A stretch of DNA of 64,000 nucleotides, from NCBI GenBank assembly GCA_964606895.1, contig CAZSHX010000002.1, positions 52,370 through 116,369 on the forward strand. Reading direction: 5' to 3'. Within the stretch, counting starts at the first letter, position 1. Every line of letters starts with the position of its first letter. A model generated the notes under the pieces. That model saw only the letters and a list, made by a program, of their open reading frames with translations, did not search any database and was not told where the DNA came from. The DNA is from CAZSHX01 sp964606895 (lineage in GTDB: Bacteria > Bacteroidota > Ignavibacteria > Kapaibacteriales > UBA2268). Shown one piece after another: positions 35,772 to 44,261 of this stretch. The translations under genes were made by a program, and so were the position numbers.

Positions 35772-36494
35772 TTAAATACCTCCATCAACAAAAACATTCT
35801 GACCATTAATATAAGTGCCTTTATCAGATGCAAGGAAGCAGACCAATTCTGATACATCGCTTGCTTTTCCGGCTCTACCGGCGGCACAATGACTAATAAA
35901 TACTTTTTGCAAATCGTCGGGAATGCCCTTAGAAACACCACCTTCCATCATCCCGGGAATGACATTATTTACCCTGATATTAAATCGTTTTAGTTCTGAT
36001 GCAAGTGCTATAGTGAATCCTGATATACTCGCTTTAGACATAGCATAAGTAACAGGTACATCGAGCATCCTGTGCCCTGCAATAGAACCTATATTTACAA
36101 TCACGCCTTTCTTTTGACGAATCATCCCTCGGACAACTGCTTTCGTGAGGAACAACGTGCCTTTGATATTAACATCAAATACATAATCAACATCTTCTTC
36201 TTCAATCATAGATAACGGCAGAATCTGACTAACCGAAGCATTATTTACAAGTATATCAATATCGCCGATTTTCTCAACCAATGAATTTACTTTTCCCTTT
36301 ATGTCATTTACATTTCTTATGTCAAGTTCAATAGCTATTGCTCCGGGAAGCTCCTTACAAAGCAAATCGGCTTTGTCCTTGTGTCTGTTATAAGTAAATG
36401 CAACAAGTGCTCCCTGAGCGTGGAAACATCTGCAAATTTCAGACCCAAGAAAGCCAGTACCTCCTGATATTAAAACTTTTTTACCCTTGAACAT
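35772..36494 (-). CDS. 3-oxoacyl-ACP reductase (SDR, FabG-like), copy 1
   Basis: Classical short-chain dehydrogenase: ISGGTGFLGSEICR (NADPH loop), LVNNAS, then the Ser-Tyr-Lys catalytic set in NIGSIAGHR and VTYAMSKAS, and a C-terminal INGQNVFVDGGI. 240 residues from the ATG at 36494, which has AGGAAGG upstream; longer in-frame starts would overlap the acyl carrier gene. Reduces beta-ketoacyl-ACP intermediates. Confidence 0.88.
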   Translation of the reverse strand: MFKGKKVLISGGTGFLGSEICRCFHAQGALVAFTYNRHKDKADLLCKELPGAIAIELDIRNVNDIKGKVNSLVEKIGDIDILVNNASVSQILPLSMIEEEDVDYVFDVNIKGTLFLTKAVVRGMIRQKKGVIVNIGSIAGHRMLDVPVTYAMSKASISGFTIALASELKRFNIRVNNVIPGMMEGGVSKGIPDDLQKVFISHCAAGRAGKASDVSELVCFLASDKGTYINGQNVFVDGGI

Positions 36495-36495
36495 A

Positions 36496-36879
36496 TTATT
36501 TACCTTCCTGCAATTTGACATCAATAATATTTGCCAAATCCCATACAGTAATTGCCGAAAACACTTCAGCTTTATTCATTCCTGCTTTATATCTACCCTG
36601 ATTTCCCGGAAAGTTCTTTTCAATAAGTTCCAATCCGAGTTCAGTTAGTAAACCGTCATCAAATATATCATCCTGACTAATATTCTGCCCTCCGGCAATC
36701 AGTTGGCTGGTTTTAAGAACAACCCCAAAATTCGATTCGATAACATACATAATTTCTACAAAATCAATGCTATCTGCCCCCAAATCTTTTACCAATGCGG
36801 CATCAACCTGAATTTCATCGGGACTGTCACATCCCAAAACAGGTACTAATAATTCTCTCAGTTTCTCTTCAGTACTCAT
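36496..36879 (-). CDS. Acyl carrier protein, extended type
   Basis: DLGADSIDFVEIMYVIE contains the 4'-phosphopantetheine attachment Ser37. At 127 residues it is longer than a standard ~80-residue ACP, with an insertion (ISQDDIFDDGLLTELGLELIEKN) between the core helices and a C-terminal helix (VFSAITVWDLANIID). Similar extended carrier proteins occur in dedicated secondary-lipid clusters. It should hold the growing chain for the ketosynthase, reductases, dehydratase and perhaps the radical SAM enzymes. Confidence 0.88.
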   Translation of the reverse strand: MSTEEKLRELLVPVLGCDSPDEIQVDAALVKDLGADSIDFVEIMYVIESNFGVVLKTSQLIAGGQNISQDDIFDDGLLTELGLELIEKNFPGNQGRYKAGMNKAEVFSAITVWDLANIIDVKLQEGK

Positions 36880-36895
36880 TTATAAACCTTTATGT

Positions 36896-37498
36896 TTAGT
36901 AATATCCTATTGGAATAATGGCACCCAAGGTGCGTCCTTTTTTAATATTTATAAGTTTTGATATTTCTTTTTCTGCAATCAGTGGTCCGGTCATATAACA
37001 TCCACCGAGTCCCAAGCTCTCGGTGGCCAGTAAAATTAACATAGCGGCACATGAAATTGATTTCACGAAGCTATCCCTCTCCCATACATTGATTTCAGCT
37101 TTCAGTTCAGGTATTAAAGTATCACTCCCTTCAATATTCCTCTTGAGCATTAGTGATACGGATTTCTGAGATCTGAAATTCAGGAAAAAGACAGCAGGAG
37201 CATTTTCGAAAAATGTAAAATTAGATGCATACCGCACAAAACCATCTTGATATTCTTCGTCAATATACTCAGATAGTTCATTGGTTTTAATTCTAACTAC
37301 ATCGGCAATACTTTTTAAAACTTCTTTATCTTTGATAACAGTAACTTCCCAATTATGTTTACCGGAAGCATACGGTGATGTTTTTGCAATATCCAAAATC
37401 TTCTCAATAATCTCATCTTCAATAAAAGTATTCAAGAAAATCCTGTGGCTCTTTCTCCGAACACATAATTCCTTTAGTTTGGTATATATACTTTCCAT
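36896..37498 (-). CDS. Nitroreductase-family flavoprotein
   Basis: RRKSHRIFLNTFIEDEIIEK and ILDIAKTSPYASGKHNWEVTVI are the FMN-binding N-terminus of the nitroreductase fold; LLATESLGLGGCYMTGP and LGAIIPIGYY give the C-terminal half. 200 residues. In biosynthetic clusters such enzymes oxidise or reduce intermediates (for example ene reduction or aromatisation); which step here is unclear. 16 bp upstream of the ACP gene, same operon. Confidence 0.82.
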   Translation of the reverse strand: MESIYTKLKELCVRRKSHRIFLNTFIEDEIIEKILDIAKTSPYASGKHNWEVTVIKDKEVLKSIADVVRIKTNELSEYIDEEYQDGFVRYASNFTFFENAPAVFFLNFRSQKSVSLMLKRNIEGSDTLIPELKAEINVWERDSFVKSISCAAMLILLATESLGLGGCYMTGPLIAEKEISKLINIKKGRTLGAIIPIGYY

Positions 37499-37500
37499 TT

Positions 37501-38223
37501 CTATGATACTCCCTTCAAAAAACCACCATCAAGATGCAGAACCTGTCCGTTCATAAATTCCGATTCATCGGAACATAAATATTTAACAAGAGAAGCTACA
37601 TCATTTGGAGTTCCAAGTCTTTTTGAAAGAATACTGCTCTTGAGCTCATCACTGGCATAATTCATGAGTGATTTCAAACTACCAGCATCAATCGGACCGG
37701 GAGCAATACAATTCACTCTAACTCCTCTGGTGCCAACTTCCGAAGTAAGTGAACGTGAAAATGACTCAATAAAACCTTTTGTTCCGGCATAAACTGATTG
37801 TCCACGATTACCTCTTGATGCCGCTATCGAAGAGAAGTTAACAATAATACCTTTTCGCTTAGAAATCATATATGGAATTACTGACTGACATATCTTTATC
37901 AGTGCATAAATATTAACTCTGAGCATATTATTGATATCTTCATCAGGCATCATCGAAAGAATGTCAGTTTTGGTTACTGCGGCAATATTGAGCAAAATAT
38001 CTGCCTTCGAGATTTTGGTGCAGAACTTGTTTAATTGCTCATCGTTTTTAAAATCTACCTGTACTATATCAGTTTGGGTAGTAATTCCCATACAAAATTC
38101 TTCAAGTTCATTTCGGCGAGTATTACATTGAAGTATAAATAAGTCACATGTACCATCTAATGCAGTGATTATTGCCTTGCCTATTTCCGAGCCGGCTCCA
38201 GTTATTGCTATAGTATTACTCAT
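37501..38223 (-). CDS. 3-oxoacyl-ACP reductase (SDR, FabG-like), copy 2
   Basis: NADPH loop ITGAGSEIGKAI, LLNIAAVTK, catalytic Ser in VNFSSIAAS and Tyr-x3-Lys in SVYAGTKGF, C-terminal NGQVLHLDGGF. 240 residues from the ATG at 38223, which overlaps the ketosynthase stop by 8 bp (ATGAGTAA). A second, diverged reductase beside 35772-36494 suggests two different beta-keto substrates. Confidence 0.88.
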   Translation of the reverse strand: MSNTIAITGAGSEIGKAIITALDGTCDLFILQCNTRRNELEEFCMGITTQTDIVQVDFKNDEQLNKFCTKISKADILLNIAAVTKTDILSMMPDEDINNMLRVNIYALIKICQSVIPYMISKRKGIIVNFSSIAASRGNRGQSVYAGTKGFIESFSRSLTSEVGTRGVRVNCIAPGPIDAGSLKSLMNYASDELKSSILSKRLGTPNDVASLVKYLCSDESEFMNGQVLHLDGGFLKGVS

Positions 38224-39412
38224 GTTTTTTGAACACCATTGCACTGTTTTGCCCACCGAAAGCGGCATTCAGCTTTAGTATATAATTAATTTTCATATTC
38301 TTCGGTTCTTCTGTTATTACATTCAATGGTACTTCCGGGTCTTTTTCAAAGAAATTAATTGTCGGCAGAACCCTTTGGTTTTGCAAAGAATCAATCACGC
38401 CCAATATCTCTAAAGCCCCACAGGCTCCAATCAGATGACCGACCTGACCCTTTAGTGAAAAAACGGGAATTTCCATATACCGTTCACCAAAAATAGTTTT
38501 CATTGCTTGAGATTCTGCTAATGCATTTCGGTATGTACCTGTTTCGTGTGCATGGACGCAATCAATATCATCGGGACTTATTCCTGCTTCCTTAATTGCT
38601 TTCATTGCGGATTTTGCAAGAAATGTTCCTTCGGGATGAGGGTCAGTTACCATATATGAATCCATCGAAGAGCCATAGCCGCATATTTCTGCAAGTATTT
38701 TGTCTTTATTTGCATTTAGACTACTTTCCAGCAAATATGCCGAAGCACCCTCACCGATTACGAGCCCGCACCTGTTCTTGTCAAACGGACGACAAGCTTC
38801 TTTAGGGTCGCCTTCCCAGTTCGATAATGCACCTAACTTATAAAAACCAAGGTAGTGGAGATGGCTGAGCATAGAATCAAAGCCACCTGAAATTACTGCC
38901 ATAGATGGATTTTGTTTGATTAACCTGAAAGCCATCCCAATTGCCTGAGTAGATGCAACACATGCTGAAACATTTGTAAAGTAGCCGCCTTTAATATGAT
39001 TCTCATTTGCTATTCTTTTCACTACATCTGATGACCTGAGACAAAAATCCGACCATTCATTTTTAACAGCTTGAGGACTGTCCAAATAACCTATCAGATC
39101 GAAATAATCAATACCTGCCCCAAGATAGAGTGCCCTCTGCTCAGGGTTATATTGGTTGAAATTGCTTCCTGTAATGATTTCTGATACAGATTCTATGACG
39201 AACATGGCTTTTCTGTCCACAATTGTTTCTGTCTTAATGACAGTGTTGTTCTTACGAGCCTCAGCCCCAAATCGTGTTGGAAAATATGTAGTATCAAAAT
39301 TCTCAATATTATCTATTCCTTTGAATCCGGCTTCTAGATTTTTCATATTTTCCTTGAATCCGCTTCCCAAGGGAGAGACTGCTCCGGCAGAGGTAATTAC
39401 AACTTTATGCAT
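38216..39412 (-). CDS. Beta-ketoacyl-ACP synthase (FabF/KS II type)
   Basis: Full thiolase-fold condensing enzyme with complete triad: Cys151 in NVSACVAST, His289 in HAHETGT and His326 in KGQVGHLIGACG. 398 residues. Pairs with the Cys-less protein at 39405-39995 as in KS/chain-length-factor type II systems. Elongates ACP-bound chains with malonyl-ACP. Overlaps both neighbours by 8 bp. Confidence 0.9.
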   Translation of the reverse strand: MHKVVITSAGAVSPLGSGFKENMKNLEAGFKGIDNIENFDTTYFPTRFGAEARKNNTVIKTETIVDRKAMFVIESVSEIITGSNFNQYNPEQRALYLGAGIDYFDLIGYLDSPQAVKNEWSDFCLRSSDVVKRIANENHIKGGYFTNVSACVASTQAIGMAFRLIKQNPSMAVISGGFDSMLSHLHYLGFYKLGALSNWEGDPKEACRPFDKNRCGLVIGEGASAYLLESSLNANKDKILAEICGYGSSMDSYMVTDPHPEGTFLAKSAMKAIKEAGISPDDIDCVHAHETGTYRNALAESQAMKTIFGERYMEIPVFSLKGQVGHLIGACGALEILGVIDSLQNQRVLPTINFFEKDPEVPLNVITEEPKNMKINYILKLNAAFGGQNSAMVFKKHE

Positions 39413-39995
39413 TCTCTGTTCCTTCGTTTAATGCTCTGAAAATCTCAATTCCTTCTTTACCTTCATAATCACCATTTAGCAGAACAACTTCATCCTGTTT
39501 AAGCAGAGCAAATCCGCTTTCTACAGAACCATCGGCATTGACTTTACCGGCACCGAGCAGAATATTTCCATCAGAATCGGATAGTAGTGCATGATTTAAT
39601 AGCCCGCTTGCTGAAGAATATACGACAGCATTGTCGCCTGTCAAATTATTTTCGATAGAAAAGAAGCATAAGGGCATATTCAATAATATCTTGAATTGAG
39701 TTAATGGCGAGATAGACGACATTCCTTTTTCTATAAAGGCTTCCTGCGAGAACTTGCCCAATTCCTCCGAAGCCTTTACTATTAAATCTAATCCGAAGTC
39801 TTCATATTCAATCAGTCCTGTATCATAATATATTGCTGTTTCAGTGTCAATTTCCATCCCGGCGAGCAGTTCTGCCAGACAGACCATTCCGGCTGATGTT
39901 TCACGATTAAAGTACTTCACTAATTTTTTGTTTTTTAAAATACTTCTTACAGGTATATCTTCATCTAATCTATATTTTTTATATACTATCTTCAT
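39405..39995 (-). CDS. Ketosynthase-like protein without active-site Cys (chain-length-factor-like)
   Basis: 196 residues, about half a ketosynthase. SPLTQFKILLNMPLCFFSIE-type sequence followed by NLTGDNAVVYSSASGLLNHAL resembles the thiolase-fold region that in true ketosynthases carries the Cys, but no Cys sits at the nucleophile position. It is probably a structural or chain-length partner of the adjacent KS, like the short CLF proteins of aryl polyene clusters. Overlaps the KS by 8 bp and the dehydratase by 17 bp. Confidence 0.7.
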   Translation of the reverse strand: MKIVYKKYRLDEDIPVRSILKNKKLVKYFNRETSAGMVCLAELLAGMEIDTETAIYYDTGLIEYEDFGLDLIVKASEELGKFSQEAFIEKGMSSISPLTQFKILLNMPLCFFSIENNLTGDNAVVYSSASGLLNHALLSDSDGNILLGAGKVNADGSVESGFALLKQDEVVLLNGDYEGKEGIEIFRALNEGTENA

Positions 39996-40461
39996 CTTTA
40001 ATTTCTTTTGTGTTTTTCATACAAATCTTGTAAACCGTCTCACGCGACTTTAGCAGTTCGGTATCTTTAATAGTGATGAAGTAAAAAATTAATTCTCCTT
40101 CTGCACAGACCTCATTATCGAGTGTAGCTATAACTTTCGCAACTCCAAACTCTTCATTAAGTGATTTTATATCCGCCCTGTAAATCAATTTGTCACCGGG
40201 TTCAGCAGGTTTGCGAAATTTCATTTTATTAACAACCGTTAAAATGGAACGTTTCATGGGCATACCCCGCTTGTTTAATATTATTTCGAAGAATGAACCG
40301 GCAAGTTGTGCTAATCCTTCCAGTATCAAACTTCCCGGAAAAATCGGATAGCCGGGGAAATGTTCATTAAACACATCATCAGAGAGAGTAATACATTTCA
40401 CTCCAATAATATATTTATCATAACATATTTCATCTACACGGTCAACAAGGTGAAATCTCAT
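39979..40461 (-). CDS. 3-hydroxyacyl-ACP dehydratase, FabZ-like hot-dog fold
   Basis: NEHFPGYPIFPGSLILEGLA contains the catalytic His and, within LEG, the Glu of FabZ/FabA hot-dog dehydratases, followed by VNKMKFRKPAEPGD. 160 residues. The ATG at 40461 is preceded by GAGGA. Supplies enoyl-ACP in the cluster; with only this dehydratase and the reductases, a polyene or unsaturated chain is expected. Confidence 0.85.
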   Translation of the reverse strand: MRFHLVDRVDEICYDKYIIGVKCITLSDDVFNEHFPGYPIFPGSLILEGLAQLAGSFFEIILNKRGMPMKRSILTVVNKMKFRKPAEPGDKLIYRADIKSLNEEFGVAKVIATLDNEVCAEGELIFYFITIKDTELLKSRETVYKICMKNTKEIKDEDSI

Positions 40462-40468
40462 CAAATCC

Positions 40469-41968
40469 TCATGGTATTAATTGTGTAACATTTTTTCCGG
40501 CAAATTTACTATAAAGTTCCGGATGTGCAAGTTTCCATCCTGAAATTCCTGTCATTATAAAGGAAACATTTCCAAACCCCTTTTTTTTCAAATAATACGA
40601 TATTATCGGCGAGTTTACCCCACCTTGACAAATCACTACTATGTTTTTATCTTTAGGCAATAATCCAATATAATTTTTGATTTTCCAAAATTCTGCTTCG
40701 TGTGCATTTAACATGCTTTTTATAGATTTTCTATCGTAACTGAAACGTATATCGAGAATATATGTTTCGGGATTTAACAACATTGCTTCATCAAACTCGA
40801 AGGGGGACAACATTAAAATTGAAGTATCTTTTTCGTTTAAAAACTCTTTTATGGCACCCAAAGTATAATTAATATCCTTCAAACTTGTTTTGTTTGAAAG
40901 ACTGAATCGTATTGTCTCCCTTGCCTCATCTTCATTAAGTCCGATAGATGTCAGGACATGCGATGGTTCATTCGAAGGAGTATTGCATGCAGAGCCTGCC
41001 GAAACTGCTATCCCTCTGAAATCGAGAGCTGCCATAAGCATTGCATTACTTATTCCCGGAAATGTGACATTTAAGGTATTACTAACACTATTAGTTTCGG
41101 GTGTATTAAAAACGCATTTAGGATATAGTTCTTGAATTCCTTTTCTGAAGTAATTCCTTAATTCGCTTAGTTTTGCATTCAACGACAACTTCATATTTAT
41201 TTTTTTTGCGGCTGATGCAAATCCCGCAATATTATGTAGTCCCTCTGTTCCTGCTCTCAGACCTCTTTCCTGATGACCGCCGTGAATAAAAGGTGAAAGT
41301 GGTACGTCGGTTCTTGCAAATAATGCACCAACACCCTTTGGACCATTGATTTTATGTGCCGAAAATGATGCATAGTCAAGGTTTAACTCATTAACATCTA
41401 TGGGTAATTTACCAAAAGCTTGAACGCAATCTGAAAAGAATAGGCTCCCGAATTTATGGGTAATTCCAGATAATGTTGTTAAATCCTGAACAGTTCCGAT
41501 TTCATTATTGACATACATTGTACAAACCAAGAACACAGATGAATCAATTCTTTTCAGGAAATCATCAATATCTATCCTGCCATATCGGTCAATTTTGAAA
41601 AACTCAACATTTAACCCTTTTTTTTGGAGATATTCCAAAGTACTAAGAACCGCAGGATGTTCGATTGGTGTTGTGAAAATCTTTGATTTTGATGGAAAAT
41701 AATGTACAAAAGCGGAATTAATTATTTGGTTATTTGCCTCTGTTGCACTTCCTGTAAAAATGATTTCTTCAGATTTTGAATTGATTGCTCTTGCAAGTTC
41801 CTCCCTCGATTTTTCGAGAAGTTCTGCTGAAGCATAAGAAATTTTGTACAAAGAGGATGGATTGCCGTAATACTTTAGCAGAACAGACTTCATAGTTCTC
41901 ACTACATCTATGTCAACCTCAGTTGTAGCATTATTATCAAGATATACTTTTTTACGAAATCCAAACAT
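40469..41968 (-). CDS. Cysteine desulfurase fused to a rhodanese domain
   Basis: Residues 1-380 are a NifS/IscS-type class V aminotransferase: VYLDNNATTEV, PLP Lys206 in FSAHKINGPKG, and the sulfur-carrying Cys328 in SAGSACNTPS. Residues ~385-499 are a rhodanese domain with Cys447 in VVICQGGVNSPI and the closing GISGWK. The persulfide could pass from Cys328 to Cys447. As first gene of a unit with four Fe-S radical SAM enzymes it probably supplies sulfur for their clusters (inference). The ATG at 41968 fits the family start; an upstream in-frame extension is not family-like. Confidence 0.88.
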   Translation of the reverse strand: MFGFRKKVYLDNNATTEVDIDVVRTMKSVLLKYYGNPSSLYKISYASAELLEKSREELARAINSKSEEIIFTGSATEANNQIINSAFVHYFPSKSKIFTTPIEHPAVLSTLEYLQKKGLNVEFFKIDRYGRIDIDDFLKRIDSSVFLVCTMYVNNEIGTVQDLTTLSGITHKFGSLFFSDCVQAFGKLPIDVNELNLDYASFSAHKINGPKGVGALFARTDVPLSPFIHGGHQERGLRAGTEGLHNIAGFASAAKKINMKLSLNAKLSELRNYFRKGIQELYPKCVFNTPETNSVSNTLNVTFPGISNAMLMAALDFRGIAVSAGSACNTPSNEPSHVLTSIGLNEDEARETIRFSLSNKTSLKDINYTLGAIKEFLNEKDTSILMLSPFEFDEAMLLNPETYILDIRFSYDRKSIKSMLNAHEAEFWKIKNYIGLLPKDKNIVVICQGGVNSPIISYYLKKKGFGNVSFIMTGISGWKLAHPELYSKFAGKNVTQLIP

Positions 41969-41996
41969 ATATATGCATGAAATATTTATTAAATTA

Positions 41997-42004
41997 CAAA
42001 TATA
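41997..42004 (-). promoter_or_regulatory. Possible -7 element for the lipid cluster
   Basis: TATATTTG on the minus strand, 28 bp before the ATG at 41968. No convincing TTTG at the -33 position. It is the best candidate promoter for the desulfurase and the genes downstream. Confidence 0.5.
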
Positions 42005-42080
42005 ATCATTTGAATACGAATATGAGTATTTGAAGTAAAATATAGTTATAATTATTACTTTGTCGAACATACAATGTAAA

Positions 42081-42335
42081 TCAAACTCTTTGTAAAGCAG
42101 TTAAAGGATTAAATTTTTGGTGTCCTTCGGGTAGTAATTTTCCAACCGTTCCAATCCGTTTGGTTGAGATGACTGGATAAATGAAATAATGGCAACGGTA
42201 TCCAATGCTAATTCTCTGCTGAAGTCGCTGACCTTGCCAAAATCCAATCGTCAGATGAACGACAATTGCCGATTCAAAGGCTGTTTCTGAGTGGATTGAA
42301 TTTGTACCAATATTGTATTCTTCCCAATATGGCAA
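42081..42335 (-). pseudogene. hsdR (type I restriction R subunit) N-terminal remnant
   Basis: The minus strand encodes, in one frame, HSETAFESAIVVHLTIGFWQG and then, in another frame, DFSRELALDTVAIISFIQ, SQPNGLERLENYYPKDTKN and, after a stop, LLYKEFDL. These fit the start of bacterial HsdR proteins (A-F-E-x-A-I-V-x-H-L...DFSRELALD...FI..SQP..WERLE.YYPKDT). At least one frameshift and one stop break it and the rest is absent, so it is a decayed fragment. It lies between the cluster promoter and the response regulator. Confidence 0.72.
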
Positions 42336-43049
42336 TATTGAAAAATTTTTTCTTTTTCAATATTGAACGGTGAATTATAGCATTTAATTTAGTTTTTCTG
42401 AATTAAAGCTAAGTATAAAATCAATATCTTTTTCATATTGGCAAAGGGAAAGGCTTTTACAAAATTTTTCAAAAATGTTCTATTCTCTTTAATTCAAAAT
42501 CTAAAATTAACAAAATACTGAACTTAAATAATTTCTCAATTTTCTGAGTTATAAGAAATAAAAAAAAAATCGCTAACTATTTGATAAATAGAGAAATAAA
42601 TTAGCAAACCCTATTTTATTTTCGTATATTGCAATTACCACTAAGTTCAATAATTTCAACAAAAGTGGGTTGCAATGTAAATTACGAAATCAAAATCAAA
42701 AGAACAAGGAGTAATATTTCCGGCAAATATTTGAACAATTAGCCAAAAAAAATATTTAGAAATCGGATATTATGCATTAAGAAAAGAGGATAGAATCTGA
42801 TTGAACAATATAAAATATAAGTTGAATTGATAATAAAGAATACAAATATACTTGAGAAAGAGTAAAAAATAATTATAAAAGAATGCTTAGATATTTTGGC
42901 TAATTATTAAGATATCAAAAGTAGTTACCTAGCACTTGAAAATATATGTATAATCCATGTGTTTTTTTGAAAATATAATTAGCGAGTAATGGATTTTTTT
43001 GTTATATTTGAAATGGAAATTTTGGGGAAATTGAAGCAGAAATATAAAT
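42336..43049. other. AT-rich intergenic region
   Basis: Very AT-rich, no supported gene. A TATATTTG at 43003-43010 is a candidate -7 element for the response regulator that follows, without a clear -33 box at normal spacing. Confidence 0.45.
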
Positions 43050-43733
43050 ATGATAAAAATACTAATTGTTGATGACCATTTGATCTCAGGTCTGGGTACA
43101 AAGGCACTACTCATGTCAGCCGAGGACATGGAAGTAATAGAGATTGCCAGGAGTGCAGGAGAAGCATTGAATCTTGTTCTTGATCATGAAGTTGATCTCG
43201 TATTGTTGGATTTGTATATGCCTGAAGTTGATGGCTTTGAAGCACTTTCTAAGCTTAAGCAACTATTTCCGGGTTTGAAGATTATCATTTTGACCATAAG
43301 TGAAGAGAAAGAAAAGATTATCAAAGCTATCAGTTTGAACGCCGATGGGTATATTTTCAAAGATACTTCTCAGGATGAGCTATTTAAGGCAATCAGGAAG
43401 GTTTACAGAGGCGGACGATCGTTTAACGGTAGAGCTTTTGATTTGATATTTGATGATTTAAGGGAGTGTATTAAAGCAGTTAACAAGAATGAAGAAGGCT
43501 CCTGGGATCATCTGGATTATAATACAATTTCCAAATTAGTTACAGCAAGGGAATTGTTAATATTGAAAATGATAGGTAGCCATATGTCATCAAAAGAAAT
43601 ATCTGTTCAATTTGGTATAAGCATTTATACTGTAAATACTTACAGAAAAAACATATATTCTAAACTTAAAATTAAAAGTACTAAAGAACTTATTTCTGCC
43701 GCTAAAATTGTTCTCGAGGAGAGCTTGAATTAA
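43050..43733 (+). CDS. LuxR-family (NarL/FixJ) response regulator
   Basis: Receiver domain residues 1-120: acidic pocket IVDDH, phospho-acceptor Asp54 in LLDLYMP, Thr82 in ILTIS and Lys104 in FKDTS. Residues ~160-225 are a LuxR-type HTH: LVTARELLILKMIGSHMSSKEISVQFGISIYTVNTYRKNIYSKL contains it (quoted parts: TARELLILK, SSKEISVQFG, YTVNTYRKNI). Controls transcription when phosphorylated. No kinase is adjacent; the histidine kinase at 46068 is 2.3 kb away with argD between, so a pair is possible but not shown. Target genes unknown. Confidence 0.9.
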   Translation: MIKILIVDDHLISGLGTKALLMSAEDMEVIEIARSAGEALNLVLDHEVDLVLLDLYMPEVDGFEALSKLKQLFPGLKIIILTISEEKEKIIKAISLNADGYIFKDTSQDELFKAIRKVYRGGRSFNGRAFDLIFDDLRECIKAVNKNEEGSWDHLDYNTISKLVTARELLILKMIGSHMSSKEISVQFGISIYTVNTYRKNIYSKLKIKSTKELISAAKIVLEESLN

Positions 43734-44261
43734 TAATTAGCTAGCTAACTGAAGAATTTCAGTCTTCAAAATGCAGTAGAAATGAATTAGCAATATAATG
43801 TTCTTTGAGGATAAATTAAACAATCGGAACCTTTATGGTAATGGAATTACTAACAGAGGCAAAGGATTTGCGACTTAAAAAGATTAATGCTGTTAATGGC
43901 TAAATTGGTATTCTGCCCAAAAGGTTTATTTTTGAAAAGTCATTCTGCATAAAGGTTATTTCCGATTGTCAACCGATTCATACATCTTAAATAATGATGA
44001 ATCGGGAAAAATGACCCGCCCGGTGGTTCCATTTTTTGACTTTAGCAGGACAAACCTTAGAAAGTAAAAGTTCCTTATAAAGCCAGAGACAACCAATATG
44101 GATATTATGTTGTCCGGGAAGTAGCATGGAAGCACTTCTTTTACCCGGGCGGGGCATTTTAAAAAAATTATTCTTTTCAAAGACCAAAGATTACATATTA
44201 ACAACAATTATACCAAAATTAGTATAATTTCATTGAGTGGGGGTAAAAATTAGGAATTTTC
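43734..44261. other. Intergenic region with a MITE-like element
   Basis: No supported gene. Short frames on the minus strand at 43956-44207 do not look like proteins. The region contains the inverted-repeat element at 44008-44160. Confidence 0.45.
44008..44160. mobile_element. Possible MITE-like element with terminal inverted repeats
   Basis: About 153 bp bounded by imperfect inverted repeats: AAAATGACCCGCCCGGTG from 44007 and, on the other strand, AAAATGCCCCGCCCGGGT from 44160 (about 15 of 18 identical). GC content of the ends is unlike the AT-rich surroundings. No transposase and no clear target-site duplication seen. Confidence 0.35.

Noticed and set aside
20001..41968. Calling the lipid cluster a flexirubin or aryl polyene cluster
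   Set aside because: No ammonia-lyase or aromatic starter enzyme is present and four radical SAM enzymes are not part of those pathways.
43956..44207. Two overlapping minus-strand frames
   Set aside because: They cover the inverted-repeat element and do not look like proteins in either frame.
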